A stretch of 64,000 nt of DNA, taken from positions 2,164,001 through 2,228,000 of the forward strand of contig NZ_CP060725.1 in NCBI RefSeq assembly GCF_003797775.2, in the 5' to 3' direction. Source of the stretch: Sphingopyxis sp. OPL5. GTDB lineage: Bacteria > Pseudomonadota > Alphaproteobacteria > Sphingomonadales > Sphingomonadaceae. A program made the translations under genes and the position numbers. The notes beneath the pieces were generated by a model. That model was not told the DNA's origin. It saw nothing but the letters and a program-made list of their open reading frames with translations, and searched no databases. The stretch's first letter is position 1, and each line of letters begins with the position of its first letter. This document shows positions 8,067 through 16,550 of this stretch, one piece after another.

Positions 8067-9343
8067 TATGCGGCCTCCCCGGGGATCGAGCGTTCACCGA
8101 CGACCGACAGGCCATAGCCCTCCAGCCCGACGAGATTATTGTGCGACGGCGTCAGCAATTCCATCGCATGGACGCCAAGGTCCGCCAGTATCTGCGCGCC
8201 GATGCCGTAGGTGCGCAGGTCCATTCCGCCCGCCGGCGGCGGCGTCGCGTCGGCCTCGGCCGATCCGGGCAGCGGCCGCATCAACATCACGATCACCCCG
8301 CCGCCGGCCTCGCCGATCGCATCCATCGAACGCTGCAGACGGCGCTTGCGCGCGCCGGGGCGGCCCATCAGGTCGTCGAGCAGCGACACCGGATGCATGC
8401 GCACCAGGGTCACGCCCTCGGGGTCGATCGCGCCCTTCTGCAGCACCATGTTGATGCTGCCGTCGATCTTGTTGCGATAGGATTTGAGCCGCCACTCGCC
8501 GCCATAATCCGATTCGAACGGGTCATCGGAGACGCATTCGACCAGCCGGTCGTTGCGATGGCGATAGGCGATCAGGTCGGCGATCGTCCCGATCTTGAGT
8601 CCGTGGCGCCGCGCGAAGGGCACCAGGTCGTCGAGCCGCGCCATCGACCCGTCGTCGTTCATGATCTCGCAGATCACCCCCGACGGGTTGAGTCCCGCGA
8701 GCCGCGCGATGTCGACCGACGCCTCGGTATGGCCGGCGCGGACAAGCACGCCGCCGTCGCGCGCGATCAGCGGAAAGACATGGCCGGGGGTGACGATATC
8801 GTCGCGGCTCTTGCCCGCGTCGATCGCGACCGACACGGTGCGCGCGCGGTCGGCGGCCGAAATGCCGGTGGTGACGCCCTCGCGCGCCTCGATCGAGGTG
8901 GTGAAGGCGGTTTCGTGCCGCGTGCCGTTCTGGCGGCTCATCAGTTCGAGCCCGAGCTGGTCGACGCGCGATTTCGTCAGCGTCAGGCAGATCAGCCCAC
9001 GGCCGTGCGTCGCCATGAAATTGACCGCGTCGGGGGTCGCCATCTGCGCCGGGATGACCAGATCGCCCTCATTTTCGCGGTCCTCGTCGTCGACCAGGAT
9101 GAACATCCGCCCGTTGCGCGCCTCGGCGATGATTTCCTCGGGGGTCGCCATCGGCGACAGGTCGCTGCCGTGCGCGAGCCAGGTTTCGAGCTTGCGCAGC
9201 GTGTCGGCGGTCGGGTTCCAGCCGGGCGAATCGAGGTCGCGCAGGCTGTTGGCATGGAGACCGGCGGCGCGCGCAAGGCCCGAGCGGGACATGGCGCCGT
9301 CATCGACGATGGCGCGGATGCGCTCGATGAGTTGCGTAGACAT
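8066..9343 (-). CDS. ribB: 3,4-dihydroxy-2-butanone-4-phosphate synthase with N-terminal HTH and degenerate GTP cyclohydrolase II domain
   Basis: The 425-residue protein has three parts. Residues 1-60 look like a small XRE-like helix-turn-helix ([20 protein letters not shown]). Residues about 66-275 are RibB, with the active-site motif [10 protein letters not shown]; it makes the four-carbon unit of riboflavin from ribulose 5-phosphate. Residues about 285-425 align with GTP cyclohydrolase II but lack the three zinc cysteines and the HRQEGRNIGL region, so this part is not expected to have RibA activity, as in the proteobacterial RibBX variant. I start at the ATG at 9343; a TTG three codons upstream (9352) is less likely. 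A palindrome lies 12 bases ahead of the ATG. Confidence 0.93.
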   Translation of the reverse strand: MSTQLIERIRAIVDDGAMSRSGLARAAGLHANSLRDLDSPGWNPTADTLRKLETWLAHGSDLSPMATPEEIIAEARNGRMFILVDDEDRENEGDLVIPAQMATPDAVNFMATHGRGLICLTLTKSRVDQLGLELMSRQNGTRHETAFTTSIEAREGVTTGISAADRARTVSVAIDAGKSRDDIVTPGHVFPLIARDGGVLVRAGHTEASVDIARLAGLNPSGVICEIMNDDGSMARLDDLVPFARRHGLKIGTIADLIAYRHRNDRLVECVSDDPFESDYGGEWRLKSYRNKIDGSINMVLQKGAIDPEGVTLVRMHPVSLLDDLMGRPGARKRRLQRSMDAIGEAGGGVIVMLMRPLPGSAEADATPPPAGGMDLRTYGIGAQILADLGVHAMELLTPSHNNLVGLEGYGLSVVGERSIPGEAA

Positions 9344-9354
9344 GCCGCGCAAAT

Positions 9355-9392
9355 ATCACATCATGATGTGATTGCAAATCCAAACATCACAT
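9355..9392. promoter_or_regulatory. Palindromic operator-like cluster upstream of ribB
   Basis: Bases 9355-9372 form a perfect 18-base palindrome, ATCACATCATGATGTGAT. The half-site ATCACAT occurs again at 9386-9392, 31 bases from the first copy, close to three helical turns. The cluster lies just ahead of the ribB start, where a bound repressor would block transcription or initiation. A likely binder is the helix-turn-helix at the N-terminus of RibB itself, but that is inference. No FMN riboswitch is recognisable here. Confidence 0.6.
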
Positions 9393-9409
9393 TGCGCGGA
9401 GTGGGTGGC

Positions 9410-10030
9410 TCAGTTGGGACCGAACACCGCGCCATTGTCGCGCAACGGCTTGTCACTTTTGGCGTCGAGCAGCGCGAGCAGCTGGCCGCTGCGATCGTCG
9501 CGCTTGGCATAGTCGCGCGCCGACATGCCCGCGACATGATCGGCCCGGTCGGGATTCGCGCCGCGCTTGATCAGGAGGCGTATCATCGCGGCGTTTTTGG
9601 CCTGAACCGCCAGGATCAGCGCGGTTTCGCCGCGGCGGTTCGTCTGATCGACCGGCGCCTTGGCGTTGAGCAGCTCTTCGCCCGCTTCGGCGAAATTCAT
9701 CAGCGCGGCGTGCATCAGCGGGGTCATACCCTGTTTGTCGCCGATTTCGGGGTTCGCCTTTTTGTCGAGCATGAAGCGCACCCAGATGATGTCGCGGCGC
9801 TTGGTGACGATGATCAGCGCGGTCTCGCCGGTGTCGGGATGCCGGGTGTTGATCAGCGTGTCGTCGTCCTTCAGCGCGTCGGTCGCCTTGGTCCCGTCGC
9901 GGCTGTCGACCGCCTGAAGAAAGGCATAGCCGCCGCGAAACTGCGCCTGCGCGGTGGGCGCGACGGCGAGCGCGACGAGCGCGGCGGCGAGCGACAGGGA
10001 GGCGAAACGGAGAGCGGCGCGACGAACCAT
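9410..10030 (-). CDS. Exported ankyrin repeat protein
   Basis: The product (206 residues from the ATG at 10030) begins with a basic n-region and a hydrophobic stretch ending APTAQAQF, a typical Sec signal with cleavage after AQA. The mature part holds about four ankyrin repeats, seen as repeated TGETALIIV, GMTPLMHAAL and GETALILAVQ segments, then a charged tail. Ankyrin repeats bind proteins, here probably in the periplasm; the partner is unknown. The open frame continues further upstream, but only this ATG gives a signal peptide at the N-terminus. Confidence 0.85.
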   Translation of the reverse strand: MVRRAALRFASLSLAAALVALAVAPTAQAQFRGGYAFLQAVDSRDGTKATDALKDDDTLINTRHPDTGETALIIVTKRRDIIWVRFMLDKKANPEIGDKQGMTPLMHAALMNFAEAGEELLNAKAPVDQTNRRGETALILAVQAKNAAMIRLLIKRGANPDRADHVAGMSARDYAKRDDRSGQLLALLDAKSDKPLRDNGAVFGPN

Positions 10031-10125
10031 GATATGATGACCTCGGGTAGCGGCTGCCGCGCCCGTTTCCCGGCAGGCGACGACAAAGGTTGATTTTCGG
10101 CGCCTAGCCCAGCAAGGCTGGCCCG

Positions 10126-10773
10126 ATGATGAATAAGCTGAATATGGGCCAAAAGGCGCTTCGTGCAAGCCTGCTCCTGCTGTCGGCGGCGACGCTTGCG
10201 GCGTGCAACGGTCCCGCCGCTCCGGCGCCCGACGCCAGGCCCCCGCTCGAAGGCGCGCGGATCGGCGGCCCCCTCACCCTCACCGACCAGAATGGCAAGA
10301 CGGTCAGCGACAGCGATTTCGCCGGCAAATATCGCCTCGTCTATTTCGGCTACAGCTTCTGCCCCGACATCTGCCCGGTCGATATCCAGAAATTGATGCT
10401 CGGCCTGTCGCAATTCGAAAAGGCGGACCCGGCGCGCGGCGCTAAGATCGTGCCGATGTTCGTCACGATCGACCCCGCGCGCGACACCCCCGCCGCGCTG
10501 AAGCCGTTCGTCTCGCGCTATCACCCGCGTCTGCTGGGGCTCACGGGCACCCCCGAACAGATTGCTGCCGTCGCGAAGGCTTATGTAGTCAGCTATCACA
10601 AGGTCGAGGGCTCGGCCCCCGACCGCTATCTGATGGCGCACACCCAGCTCGCCTTCCTGATGGACCCCGCAGGCAAGCCGCTCGCGCTGCTGCCGCTTGA
10701 CGACCCCTCGACCGACAGCGATGAGGGCGCCCCCGACAAGGTCGCCGCCGACCTTGCGAAATGGGTGAAGTGA
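10126..10773 (+). CDS. SCO1/SenC family copper lipoprotein
   Basis: Sco proteins deliver copper to the CuA site of cytochrome c oxidase or act as a thiol-redox partner. The 215-residue product is a predicted lipoprotein with lipobox LAAC near residue 26. The thioredoxin-like domain has the copper-binding pair Cys79 and Cys83 in SFCPDICP and the distal His172 in MAHTQ, so all three ligands are present. The stop overlaps the start of the ycgN-like gene, suggesting coupled expression. No oxidase subunits are nearby. Confidence 0.92.
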   Translation: MMNKLNMGQKALRASLLLLSAATLAACNGPAAPAPDARPPLEGARIGGPLTLTDQNGKTVSDSDFAGKYRLVYFGYSFCPDICPVDIQKLMLGLSQFEKADPARGAKIVPMFVTIDPARDTPAALKPFVSRYHPRLLGLTGTPEQIAAVAKAYVVSYHKVEGSAPDRYLMAHTQLAFLMDPAGKPLALLPLDDPSTDSDEGAPDKVAADLAKWVK

Positions 10774-11207
10774 CCGCGCGCGAGAACTTCTGGGAAGCCC
10801 CACTCGCCAGCCTCGACGCCGGCGAGTGGGAAGCCCTGTGCGACGGCTGCGGCAAATGCTGCCTGCACAAGGTCGAGGATGAGGACACCGGCCGCATCTA
10901 TCCGACCAATGTCGCGTGCCGCCTGCTCGACCTGCAAACCGCGCGCTGCGGCGATTACAAGCATCGCCGCCGCCATGTGCCCGATTGCCTGACACTCACC
11001 AAAGCTAAGCTCGAGAGCATTGAATGGCTGCCGCAAAGCTGTGCCTATCGCCTGCGCGCCGAGGACCGCCCCTTGCCCGAATGGCACTATCTGGTCTCCG
11101 GCGATCGCGACGCGGTGCACCGCGCCGGCCAGTCGATCGTCGGCTGGACGGTCGGCGAACAGGTCGCCGGGCCGCTGGAAAATCACCTTGTCGAACGCAT
11201 TGTTTAA
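10761..11207 (+). CDS. YcgN family cysteine cluster protein
   Basis: This 148-residue protein belongs to the YcgN/UPF0260 group, defined by cysteines that probably bind metal. Here they appear as CDGCGKCCLHK near residue 30 and further cysteines in CRLLDLQTARCGDYK and PDCLTL, followed by EWLPQSCAYRL. Its biochemical role is not known. The ATG at 10761 overlaps the sco stop by 13 bases; a GTG at 10770 would form a GTGA junction and is an equal alternative. Downstream the YgjP-like gene begins within its last codons, so the three genes form a tight unit. Confidence 0.88.
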   Translation: MGEVTARENFWEAPLASLDAGEWEALCDGCGKCCLHKVEDEDTGRIYPTNVACRLLDLQTARCGDYKHRRRHVPDCLTLTKAKLESIEWLPQSCAYRLRAEDRPLPEWHYLVSGDRDAVHRAGQSIVGWTVGEQVAGPLENHLVERIV

Positions 11208-11928
11208 GCGCGCGGCCCCGCCGGCGGCCGAGGCGCCGCAGATTTTCGTCGGCGACGATGCCTGGCCGGTGCGCCTCGTCCACCACGCCCGCTCGCGCCG
11301 CTACCGCCTCGTCTTCGACGCCGCGCGCGCCGAACTGCGTCTGACCCTGCCGCGCCGCGGCAGCGCCGCCAAGGCGCTGCGCTGGGCGAGCGAGCAGCAG
11401 GACTGGCTCGCCGAACAGGTTGGCAAGGCGGTGGTCCCGGTCGACATCGGCCCCGGCGCGCATGTACCGCTCTTCGGTGTCGAACGGCGGATCCTGTGGG
11501 ACGCCGCCCTGCCGCGCGCGGTGCGGCTCGACGGCGATGTCCTGATGCTCGGCGGCCCCGCCGACAGCGTCGGCCGTCGCGTCGAACGCTGGCTGAAGGC
11601 GCAGGCGCTCGACCTGATGGCCGCCGAAAGCCGCACCATCGCGGCGCGCGCCGGCCTCGACATCGGGCGCATCGGGGTCGGCGACCCGCGCAGTCGCTGG
11701 GGCAGCTGCACCGCGACCGGCGACCTGCGCTACAGCTGGCGGCTGGTGATGGCGCCCGACCATGTCCGCCGCGCGACCGTCGCGCACGAGGTCGCGCATC
11801 TTCGCCACATGGATCATGGCCGCGCCTTTCACGCGCTCGTCGACGCACTGCACGACGGCGACGTCGCCGCGGCGCGCGCCTGGCTACGCCGCGAGGGCCG
11901 CGGGCTGCACCGCTACCGCTTCGGCTAG
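11188..11928 (+). CDS. YgjP-like (DUF45/M48-type) metalloprotein
   Basis: The protein carries the metal motif HEVAHLRHMDHGRAFH near the C-terminus (HExxH plus a third histidine), as in the DUF45/YgjP family related to zinc metallopeptidases; E. coli YgjP has also been described as a UTP pyrophosphatase. Upstream of it is the conserved RIGVGDPRSRWGSCTATGDLRYSW stretch, also typical. I choose the TTG at 11188 as start because a GGA lies eight bases ahead and the frame before it overlaps ycgN; a TTG at 11200 is possible. The predicted length is 246 residues. Substrate is unknown. Confidence 0.83.
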   Translation: MSNALFKRAAPPAAEAPQIFVGDDAWPVRLVHHARSRRYRLVFDAARAELRLTLPRRGSAAKALRWASEQQDWLAEQVGKAVVPVDIGPGAHVPLFGVERRILWDAALPRAVRLDGDVLMLGGPADSVGRRVERWLKAQALDLMAAESRTIAARAGLDIGRIGVGDPRSRWGSCTATGDLRYSWRLVMAPDHVRRATVAHEVAHLRHMDHGRAFHALVDALHDGDVAAARAWLRREGRGLHRYRFG

Positions 11929-11990
11929 CGCGCGGCGACCAAAACTGCCGTTCGTGTCGAGGGGGATTGCTTCAGCCGTGAGGAAGGGGC

Positions 11991-14180
11991 CTAATTCCCC
12001 GGATTGCCGCCCTCCCGCGGCGGGACGCGCACCGTCGAGCTTTTGACCGCAGGCGGCAGTGCCTTGTTCGCGGGTGGCGGCGGCGTCCTGGGCGCCGGAT
12101 CGGTGCGCCCCGTCTGCTCGTCGAGCCAGCGCTGGTCGAGGACCGGCGCATCCTCGGGCGTCTGGGCCGGCGGGTTGCTACCATCGGGATTCGCCGGGGG
12201 ACGGCTGTCATAGGGCAGTTCGATCGGCATGCCGTTGTCGTCGACCAGTCCGCCTTCGCCAGGCTCGCCCAGATAGGCGTCCTCCTCGTCCTCAAGCTGC
12301 CATTCGGGCAATTTGACCTCGGTGTCGAAGGCTTCGACCGGACGCCGGGCCACCGCGACGCGCATGAAATCGGCAAAAGCCTTGGCGGGCGCGCGCCCAC
12401 CCTGCAGCCCGCCGACGGCTTTCGCATCGTCGCGCCCCATCCACACGCCGGTGGTCAGCCCGCTCGAGAAACCGAGGAACCAGCCGTCCTTGTTGCTCGA
12501 CGTCGTGCCGGTCTTGCCCGCGACCGGACGGCCGATCTGCGCTGCGCGCCCGGTGCCCGTGGCGACCGCGGTCTGCATCAGGTCGGTGATTCCGGCCGCG
12601 ACCCAATTGTCGACCAGCACCGTGCCGCGCTCCGCGGCGCGCTGATACAGCAATCGCCCGTCGGCGGTGGTGACCTTGGTGATGCCATAGGGCGCCGCCG
12701 ACACGCCCTTGCGCGAGATCGCGGCAAAGGCGGCGGTCATGTCGATCACGCGCACGTCGGAGGTGCCGAGCACCATCGACGGCTGGGTGTTGATCGGGGT
12801 CGAAATGCCGAACCGGCGCGCCATGTTGGCGACCGAAGAGGTGCCGACCTCGTCGCCCAGCTTCGCGGCGACGGTGTTGACCGAATAGGCAAAGGCGCTG
12901 CGCAGGTCCATCGCGCCCGAAAAGCGGCCCGACGAGTTGCGTGGGCTCCAGCCGCGGATCGTCACCGGTTCGTCGACCACCTCGTCGTTGACCTTATAGC
13001 CGGCCTCGAGCGCGGCCATATAGACGAACACCTTCCACGCCGATCCCGGCTGGCGCACCGCCTGCGTCGCGCGGTTATAGTTCGACGCGACATAGTCGGT
13101 GCCGCCGACCATCGCGCGCACCGCGCCGTCGCGGTCGATCGACACCAGCGCACCCTGCGCGCCGCCCGGCACATTGGCCTGGATCGCCGCGGTCGCCGCG
13201 CGCTGCATGCCCAAGTCGATTGTGGTATAGACGTCGATCGCCTCGCTGCCCTCGTCGATCAGCATGTCGAGCTGCGGCAGCGCCCAGTCGCTGAAATAGC
13301 GCGCGCTGTTCTGCCCGGTCTCCTGCGCCATCTGGACGTCGGCAGGTTTGGCGCTGTCGGCCTGCGACTGGGTGATCACCCCGGCGTCGACCATGACCTC
13401 CAGCACCACACCGGCGCGGCCGAGCGCGGCGCTGGCATCGGCGGTCGGCGAATAGCGCGACGGCGCCTTGACCAGCCCGGCGACCACCGCCGCCTCGGAC
13501 AGCGACATCTGCGTCGCGCTATGCCCGAAAAAGCGACGCGACGCGGCGTCGATGCCGTAACTGCCGCCGCCGAAATAGACCTTGTTCAGGTAAAGCTCGA
13601 GGATCTCGTCCTTCGAGAACTTCCATTCGAGCGCCATCGACAGGACCATCTCGCGCAGCTTGCGCGTCCAGGTATAGCTGTTCGACAGAAAGACATTACG
13701 CGCGAGCTGCTGGGTGATCGTCGACGCGCCCTGCAGGCGCCGGCCGCTGCCGCGGTTCTGCACCGCGACGACCGCGGCGCGGGTCATGCCGACCGGATCG
13801 ACCCCGGGATGATAGCGAAAGCGCCGGTCCTCGACCGCGACCATCGCGTCCTGCATCACCCGCGGCGTTTCGCTGAGCGTCATCCAGCGGCCGTAGTTGG
13901 GACCGAGCGACAGGAAAACGGTGCCGTCGGCGGCGTGCACACGGATCGTCTGGCCGGCGGGCGATTTCTTGAGCTCCTCAAAGCTCGGGATGCGCTGCAC
14001 CGCGATGCCGACCGCTACCGCGAGCGCGACCGCGCCGACGAGCGCGAGGCCGAGCCCCCAGCGGAAGGCGCGCCGCAGCCAGACGCGCCAGCGTGGCGGC
14101 TCACCCTTCGAAGGCGACCCGCCCGATTTGGCGCTACCCGACGATTTCCCTGACGAAGCCTGCTGTCTTTCGCGGCGCAA
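11991..14180 (-). CDS. Penicillin-binding protein 1A family bifunctional transglycosylase/transpeptidase
   Basis: This class A PBP polymerises and cross-links peptidoglycan in the periplasm. After a basic cytosolic tail and one membrane anchor (about residues 37-62), the glycosyltransferase domain has the catalytic AVEDRRFRYHPGVD and the STITQQLARN motif. The transpeptidase domain has SAWK (active serine and lysine), SVN in YSVNTVAAK, and KTGTTS. A proline-rich tail follows. The start is a TTG at 14180 with AAGGA eight bases ahead; no ATG fits. Length (729 residues) is usual. Its neighbours are not cell-wall genes, so it is likely a single-gene unit. Confidence 0.94.
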   Translation of the reverse strand: MRRERQQASSGKSSGSAKSGGSPSKGEPPRWRVWLRRAFRWGLGLALVGAVALAVAVGIAVQRIPSFEELKKSPAGQTIRVHAADGTVFLSLGPNYGRWMTLSETPRVMQDAMVAVEDRRFRYHPGVDPVGMTRAAVVAVQNRGSGRRLQGASTITQQLARNVFLSNSYTWTRKLREMVLSMALEWKFSKDEILELYLNKVYFGGGSYGIDAASRRFFGHSATQMSLSEAAVVAGLVKAPSRYSPTADASAALGRAGVVLEVMVDAGVITQSQADSAKPADVQMAQETGQNSARYFSDWALPQLDMLIDEGSEAIDVYTTIDLGMQRAATAAIQANVPGGAQGALVSIDRDGAVRAMVGGTDYVASNYNRATQAVRQPGSAWKVFVYMAALEAGYKVNDEVVDEPVTIRGWSPRNSSGRFSGAMDLRSAFAYSVNTVAAKLGDEVGTSSVANMARRFGISTPINTQPSMVLGTSDVRVIDMTAAFAAISRKGVSAAPYGITKVTTADGRLLYQRAAERGTVLVDNWVAAGITDLMQTAVATGTGRAAQIGRPVAGKTGTTSSNKDGWFLGFSSGLTTGVWMGRDDAKAVGGLQGGRAPAKAFADFMRVAVARRPVEAFDTEVKLPEWQLEDEEDAYLGEPGEGGLVDDNGMPIELPYDSRPPANPDGSNPPAQTPEDAPVLDQRWLDEQTGRTDPAPRTPPPPANKALPPAVKSSTVRVPPREGGNPGN

Positions 14181-14251
14181 AGCCGATTTCCTTCCCTCGC
14201 CGCGTCCCTGATCGCGTCAGCCCATAATGGTCCGCATCGAGGGTTGGCCCG

Positions 14252-14659
14252 TCAACCCGCGTCGGTCTTGGCGTCATCCTGCCCGCGACCCGCGAAGTCA
14301 AGCGCCGCGCTGTTGATGCAGTATCTGAGTCCGGTTGGTCCGGGGCCGTCGGGAAACACGTGACCCAGATGGCCTTCGCATTTGGCGCAGCGCACCTCGG
14401 TGCGGACCATGCCATGGCTGGTATCGGTCAGTTCCTGCACCGCACCGCCCTCGGCGGGCGCGGTATAGCTGGGCCAGCCCGATCCGCTGTCGAACTTGGT
14501 CTTGCTGTCGAACAAAGGTTCGCCGCACCCGGCGCAGCGATAGACGCCGTCGCCCTTATGGTCGGTATATCGGCCGGTAAAGGCGCGCTCGGTGCCGCCC
14601 TCGCGCAGCACATGATGCGCCATCGGGTCGAGCGGCTTGGTCGTCTTGGGATCGGTCAT
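14252..14659 (-). CDS. msrB: Peptide-methionine (R)-S-oxide reductase
   Basis: MsrB repairs oxidised methionine (the R epimer) in proteins with thioredoxin as reductant. The 135-residue product has both zinc-binding pairs, CAGC and CAKC, and the catalytic cysteine in [19 protein letters not shown] and [11 protein letters not shown] are family hallmarks. The ATG at 14659 is preceded by AAGGAGAT, a strong ribosome-binding site, so the longer frame upstream is rejected. It sits between pbp1A and the type III PKS operon on the same strand with gaps of about 70-90 bases. Confidence 0.96.
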   Translation of the reverse strand: MTDPKTTKPLDPMAHHVLREGGTERAFTGRYTDHKGDGVYRCAGCGEPLFDSKTKFDSGSGWPSYTAPAEGGAVQELTDTSHGMVRTEVRCAKCEGHLGHVFPDGPGPTGLRYCINSAALDFAGRGQDDAKTDAG

Positions 14660-14751
14660 CGGATGATCTCCTTCGTTGCCGCCAATATCGGACTGGATAC
14701 GGGCGGCTGCAAGGGCTTCGGGCCGAATGTGGGCTGCGCGAATCTTTTCCC

Positions 14752-15840
14752 TCAGCCGAGCCGGGTGGCCCGGGACGTGAGGCGAACGAGCCAAGGGGCG
14801 GCCGCGGCACAGGCCGTAAGGGGGCTCGCCGTCCGGGGATTTTCGCCGAGCCGCCAGATGAGGTTCGCCAGCGCAAAGGGCCGTGTCATCCGGGCGGCGA
14901 GCGCGCGCTGGAAGCCCGGCGCCGCGCCGGCCGCGCCGTGCCGCCATGCCGTCACCGCGGCCTCGGCGCTCGCCAGCGCGATCCCCATGCCCTCGCCCGC
15001 CAGGCTCGGGATCACCCCCGCCTGATCGCCCAGGCGGAACAGTCCCGGCGTCGTGACGCCGTCGCGCCAGCCATAAGGCACATGCCCGATCGCATCGATG
15101 CCGCGCGACCAGTCGGCAAAGGCGAGCCTTTCGCCGAGCCGCGGATGCTCGTCGCCGAGTCGGCGCAGCAGCGCTTCGGGGGCGCCGCCCAGCCGCGACT
15201 TGTGGACCGCGAGGCACAGGTTGGCGCTGCCATCCTCCTGCCGCACCAGCCCGGCATAGCCGCGGTCAAACAGGTGCAGTTCGACCGCGTCGCCGACCAG
15301 CCGGTCGAGCGCGGCGGCCTGCGGCATGCGCAGCCGCAGCCCGATCACCGGGTCCTCCCGCTGCCACGCCGCCGGCTCGCGCGGAAAGCCGCGAAACCCG
15401 TGCTTGCCCGCCGCGAGGAAGACCGACGGTGCCGCCAGGTCAGCGCCGTCGCGCGTCTGCACCGCGCTGCCCTCCAGCGCCGTCGCATGCACCCCGCGCT
15501 CCAGCCCGGCGCCCGCCGCCACCGCCGCCGCCTGCAAGACCGAATCGAGCCGCAACCGCGATACCCCCGTCGCCGCCTCGGGCAGCATCGTCTCGCTCGA
15601 CCGCGCGCCCGCGAACAGCCGCACCCGGCGCACGACCTGTCCGCCGAGCATGGCGGCATCGATCCCCAGCGCCGCCAGCCGGGCCAGCGACTGCCAGCTC
15701 AAAAACCCGCCGCACAGCGCGTCGCCGGTCTCGCGGCTTCGCTCGAGTAGAACCGTCTTCGCGCCCGCGCGCGCCAGCCCGATCGCCGCGCTCGCCCCCG
15801 CCGGCCCGGCGCCGATGACCAGCGCGTCGGGAGCGGTCAC
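14752..15840 (-). CDS. FAD-dependent oxidoreductase of the type III PKS operon
   Basis: The 362-residue flavoprotein starts [20 protein letters not shown], an FAD-binding GxGxxG fold, and has the second FAD motif [29 protein letters not shown] near residue 280. It resembles the geranylgeranyl reductase/aromatic hydroxylase group. The GTG start overlaps the methyltransferase stop as GTGA. In Streptomyces griseus the srs operon has the same trio (type III PKS, methyltransferase, flavoprotein hydroxylase) and makes phenolic lipid quinones, so this enzyme may hydroxylate or reduce the polyketide product. The exact reaction is inferred from that analogy. Confidence 0.85.
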   Translation of the reverse strand: MTAPDALVIGAGPAGASAAIGLARAGAKTVLLERSRETGDALCGGFLSWQSLARLAALGIDAAMLGGQVVRRVRLFAGARSSETMLPEAATGVSRLRLDSVLQAAAVAAGAGLERGVHATALEGSAVQTRDGADLAAPSVFLAAGKHGFRGFPREPAAWQREDPVIGLRLRMPQAAALDRLVGDAVELHLFDRGYAGLVRQEDGSANLCLAVHKSRLGGAPEALLRRLGDEHPRLGERLAFADWSRGIDAIGHVPYGWRDGVTTPGLFRLGDQAGVIPSLAGEGMGIALASAEAAVTAWRHGAAGAAPGFQRALAARMTRPFALANLIWRLGENPRTASPLTACAAAAPWLVRLTSRATRLG

Positions 15841-16550
15841 CGCACCCGCTCGACGCACAGCCGATAGGGAAAGCTCCTGAAGATGCTGCATTGGTCCGCG
15901 GTATCGGGCAGCGCCTCGGCCAGCATCGCCGCCCACTCGCCGCGTCGGAAACTGCGCCCGACCGACAGCTGCCCGTCGCGCCGCACGATCGGATCGACCC
16001 GCGCCAGCGCCGCGAGCAGCGGATAGCCGGCGAAGGGCAGCCGCTGGCGGTGGAGGTCATTGACCAGCCAGCCGCGCGCTGCCTCCCCTTCCATGAAGCG
16101 CAAAAATTCGGTGCGCTGCCCGGGCGTCATATGATGGGTTACCAAGCTCGACACGATGATGTCCCACCCGTCGCCCGCCAGATCGCGATAATCGCCGGTG
16201 ACGAAGCGCGCGCGGCCGCCGAGCCGCGCCTCGGCGACGGCCTCGCTCTTCGGGTTGAGGTCAACCCCAACGAGGTCGAGCGCCACCCCGCGCCGCTCGC
16301 CCCAGCGCGCGATCCGCGCCAGCATGTCGCCGGCGCCGAACCCGACGTCGAGGATGCGCCACGGCTTCGTGTCCACGCGGCGCGACCGCACCCGCTCCAA
16401 AAAACCCAGCGTCGGGCGCGCCGCCAGCGTCAGCGCATTGATTCGCGACAGGTCGCGCAGCACCTTCGCATAGCGTTCGGGCGCCAGCTCGACCGCGTCC
16501 ATCTCCTCCTCGGCCTCGATCGGCGTGCGAAGGCTGGTGAAGGGGTTCAT
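15837..16550 (-). CDS. Class I SAM-dependent methyltransferase of the type III PKS operon
   Basis: The 237-residue product has the SAM-binding motif ILDVGFGAGD near residue 68, the acidic end of the second strand in LVGVDLNPKS, and DIIVSSLVTHHM as motif II. It probably methylates a phenolic hydroxyl or carbon of the polyketide made by the adjacent synthase. Both ends overlap neighbours: its ATG lies in an ATGA junction with the PKS stop, and its stop overlaps the flavoprotein GTG. The three genes are therefore one translationally coupled operon. Confidence 0.88.
   Translation of the reverse strand: MNPFTSLRTPIEAEEEMDAVELAPERYAKVLRDLSRINALTLAARPTLGFLERVRSRRVDTKPWRILDVGFGAGDMLARIARWGERRGVALDLVGVDLNPKSEAVAEARLGGRARFVTGDYRDLAGDGWDIIVSSLVTHHMTPGQRTEFLRFMEGEAARGWLVNDLHRQRLPFAGYPLLAALARVDPIVRRDGQLSVGRSFRRGEWAAMLAEALPDTADQCSIFRSFPYRLCVERVR

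Noticed and set aside
9344..9409. FMN riboswitch ahead of ribB
   Set aside because: None of the conserved RFN element strings is visible, and only 66 bases separate ribB from the 3' end of the ankyrin gene, too short for the element.
8141..10093. A 650-codon rightward open frame across ribB and the ankyrin gene
   Set aside because: It covers two well-supported genes on the other strand and has no recognisable motif.
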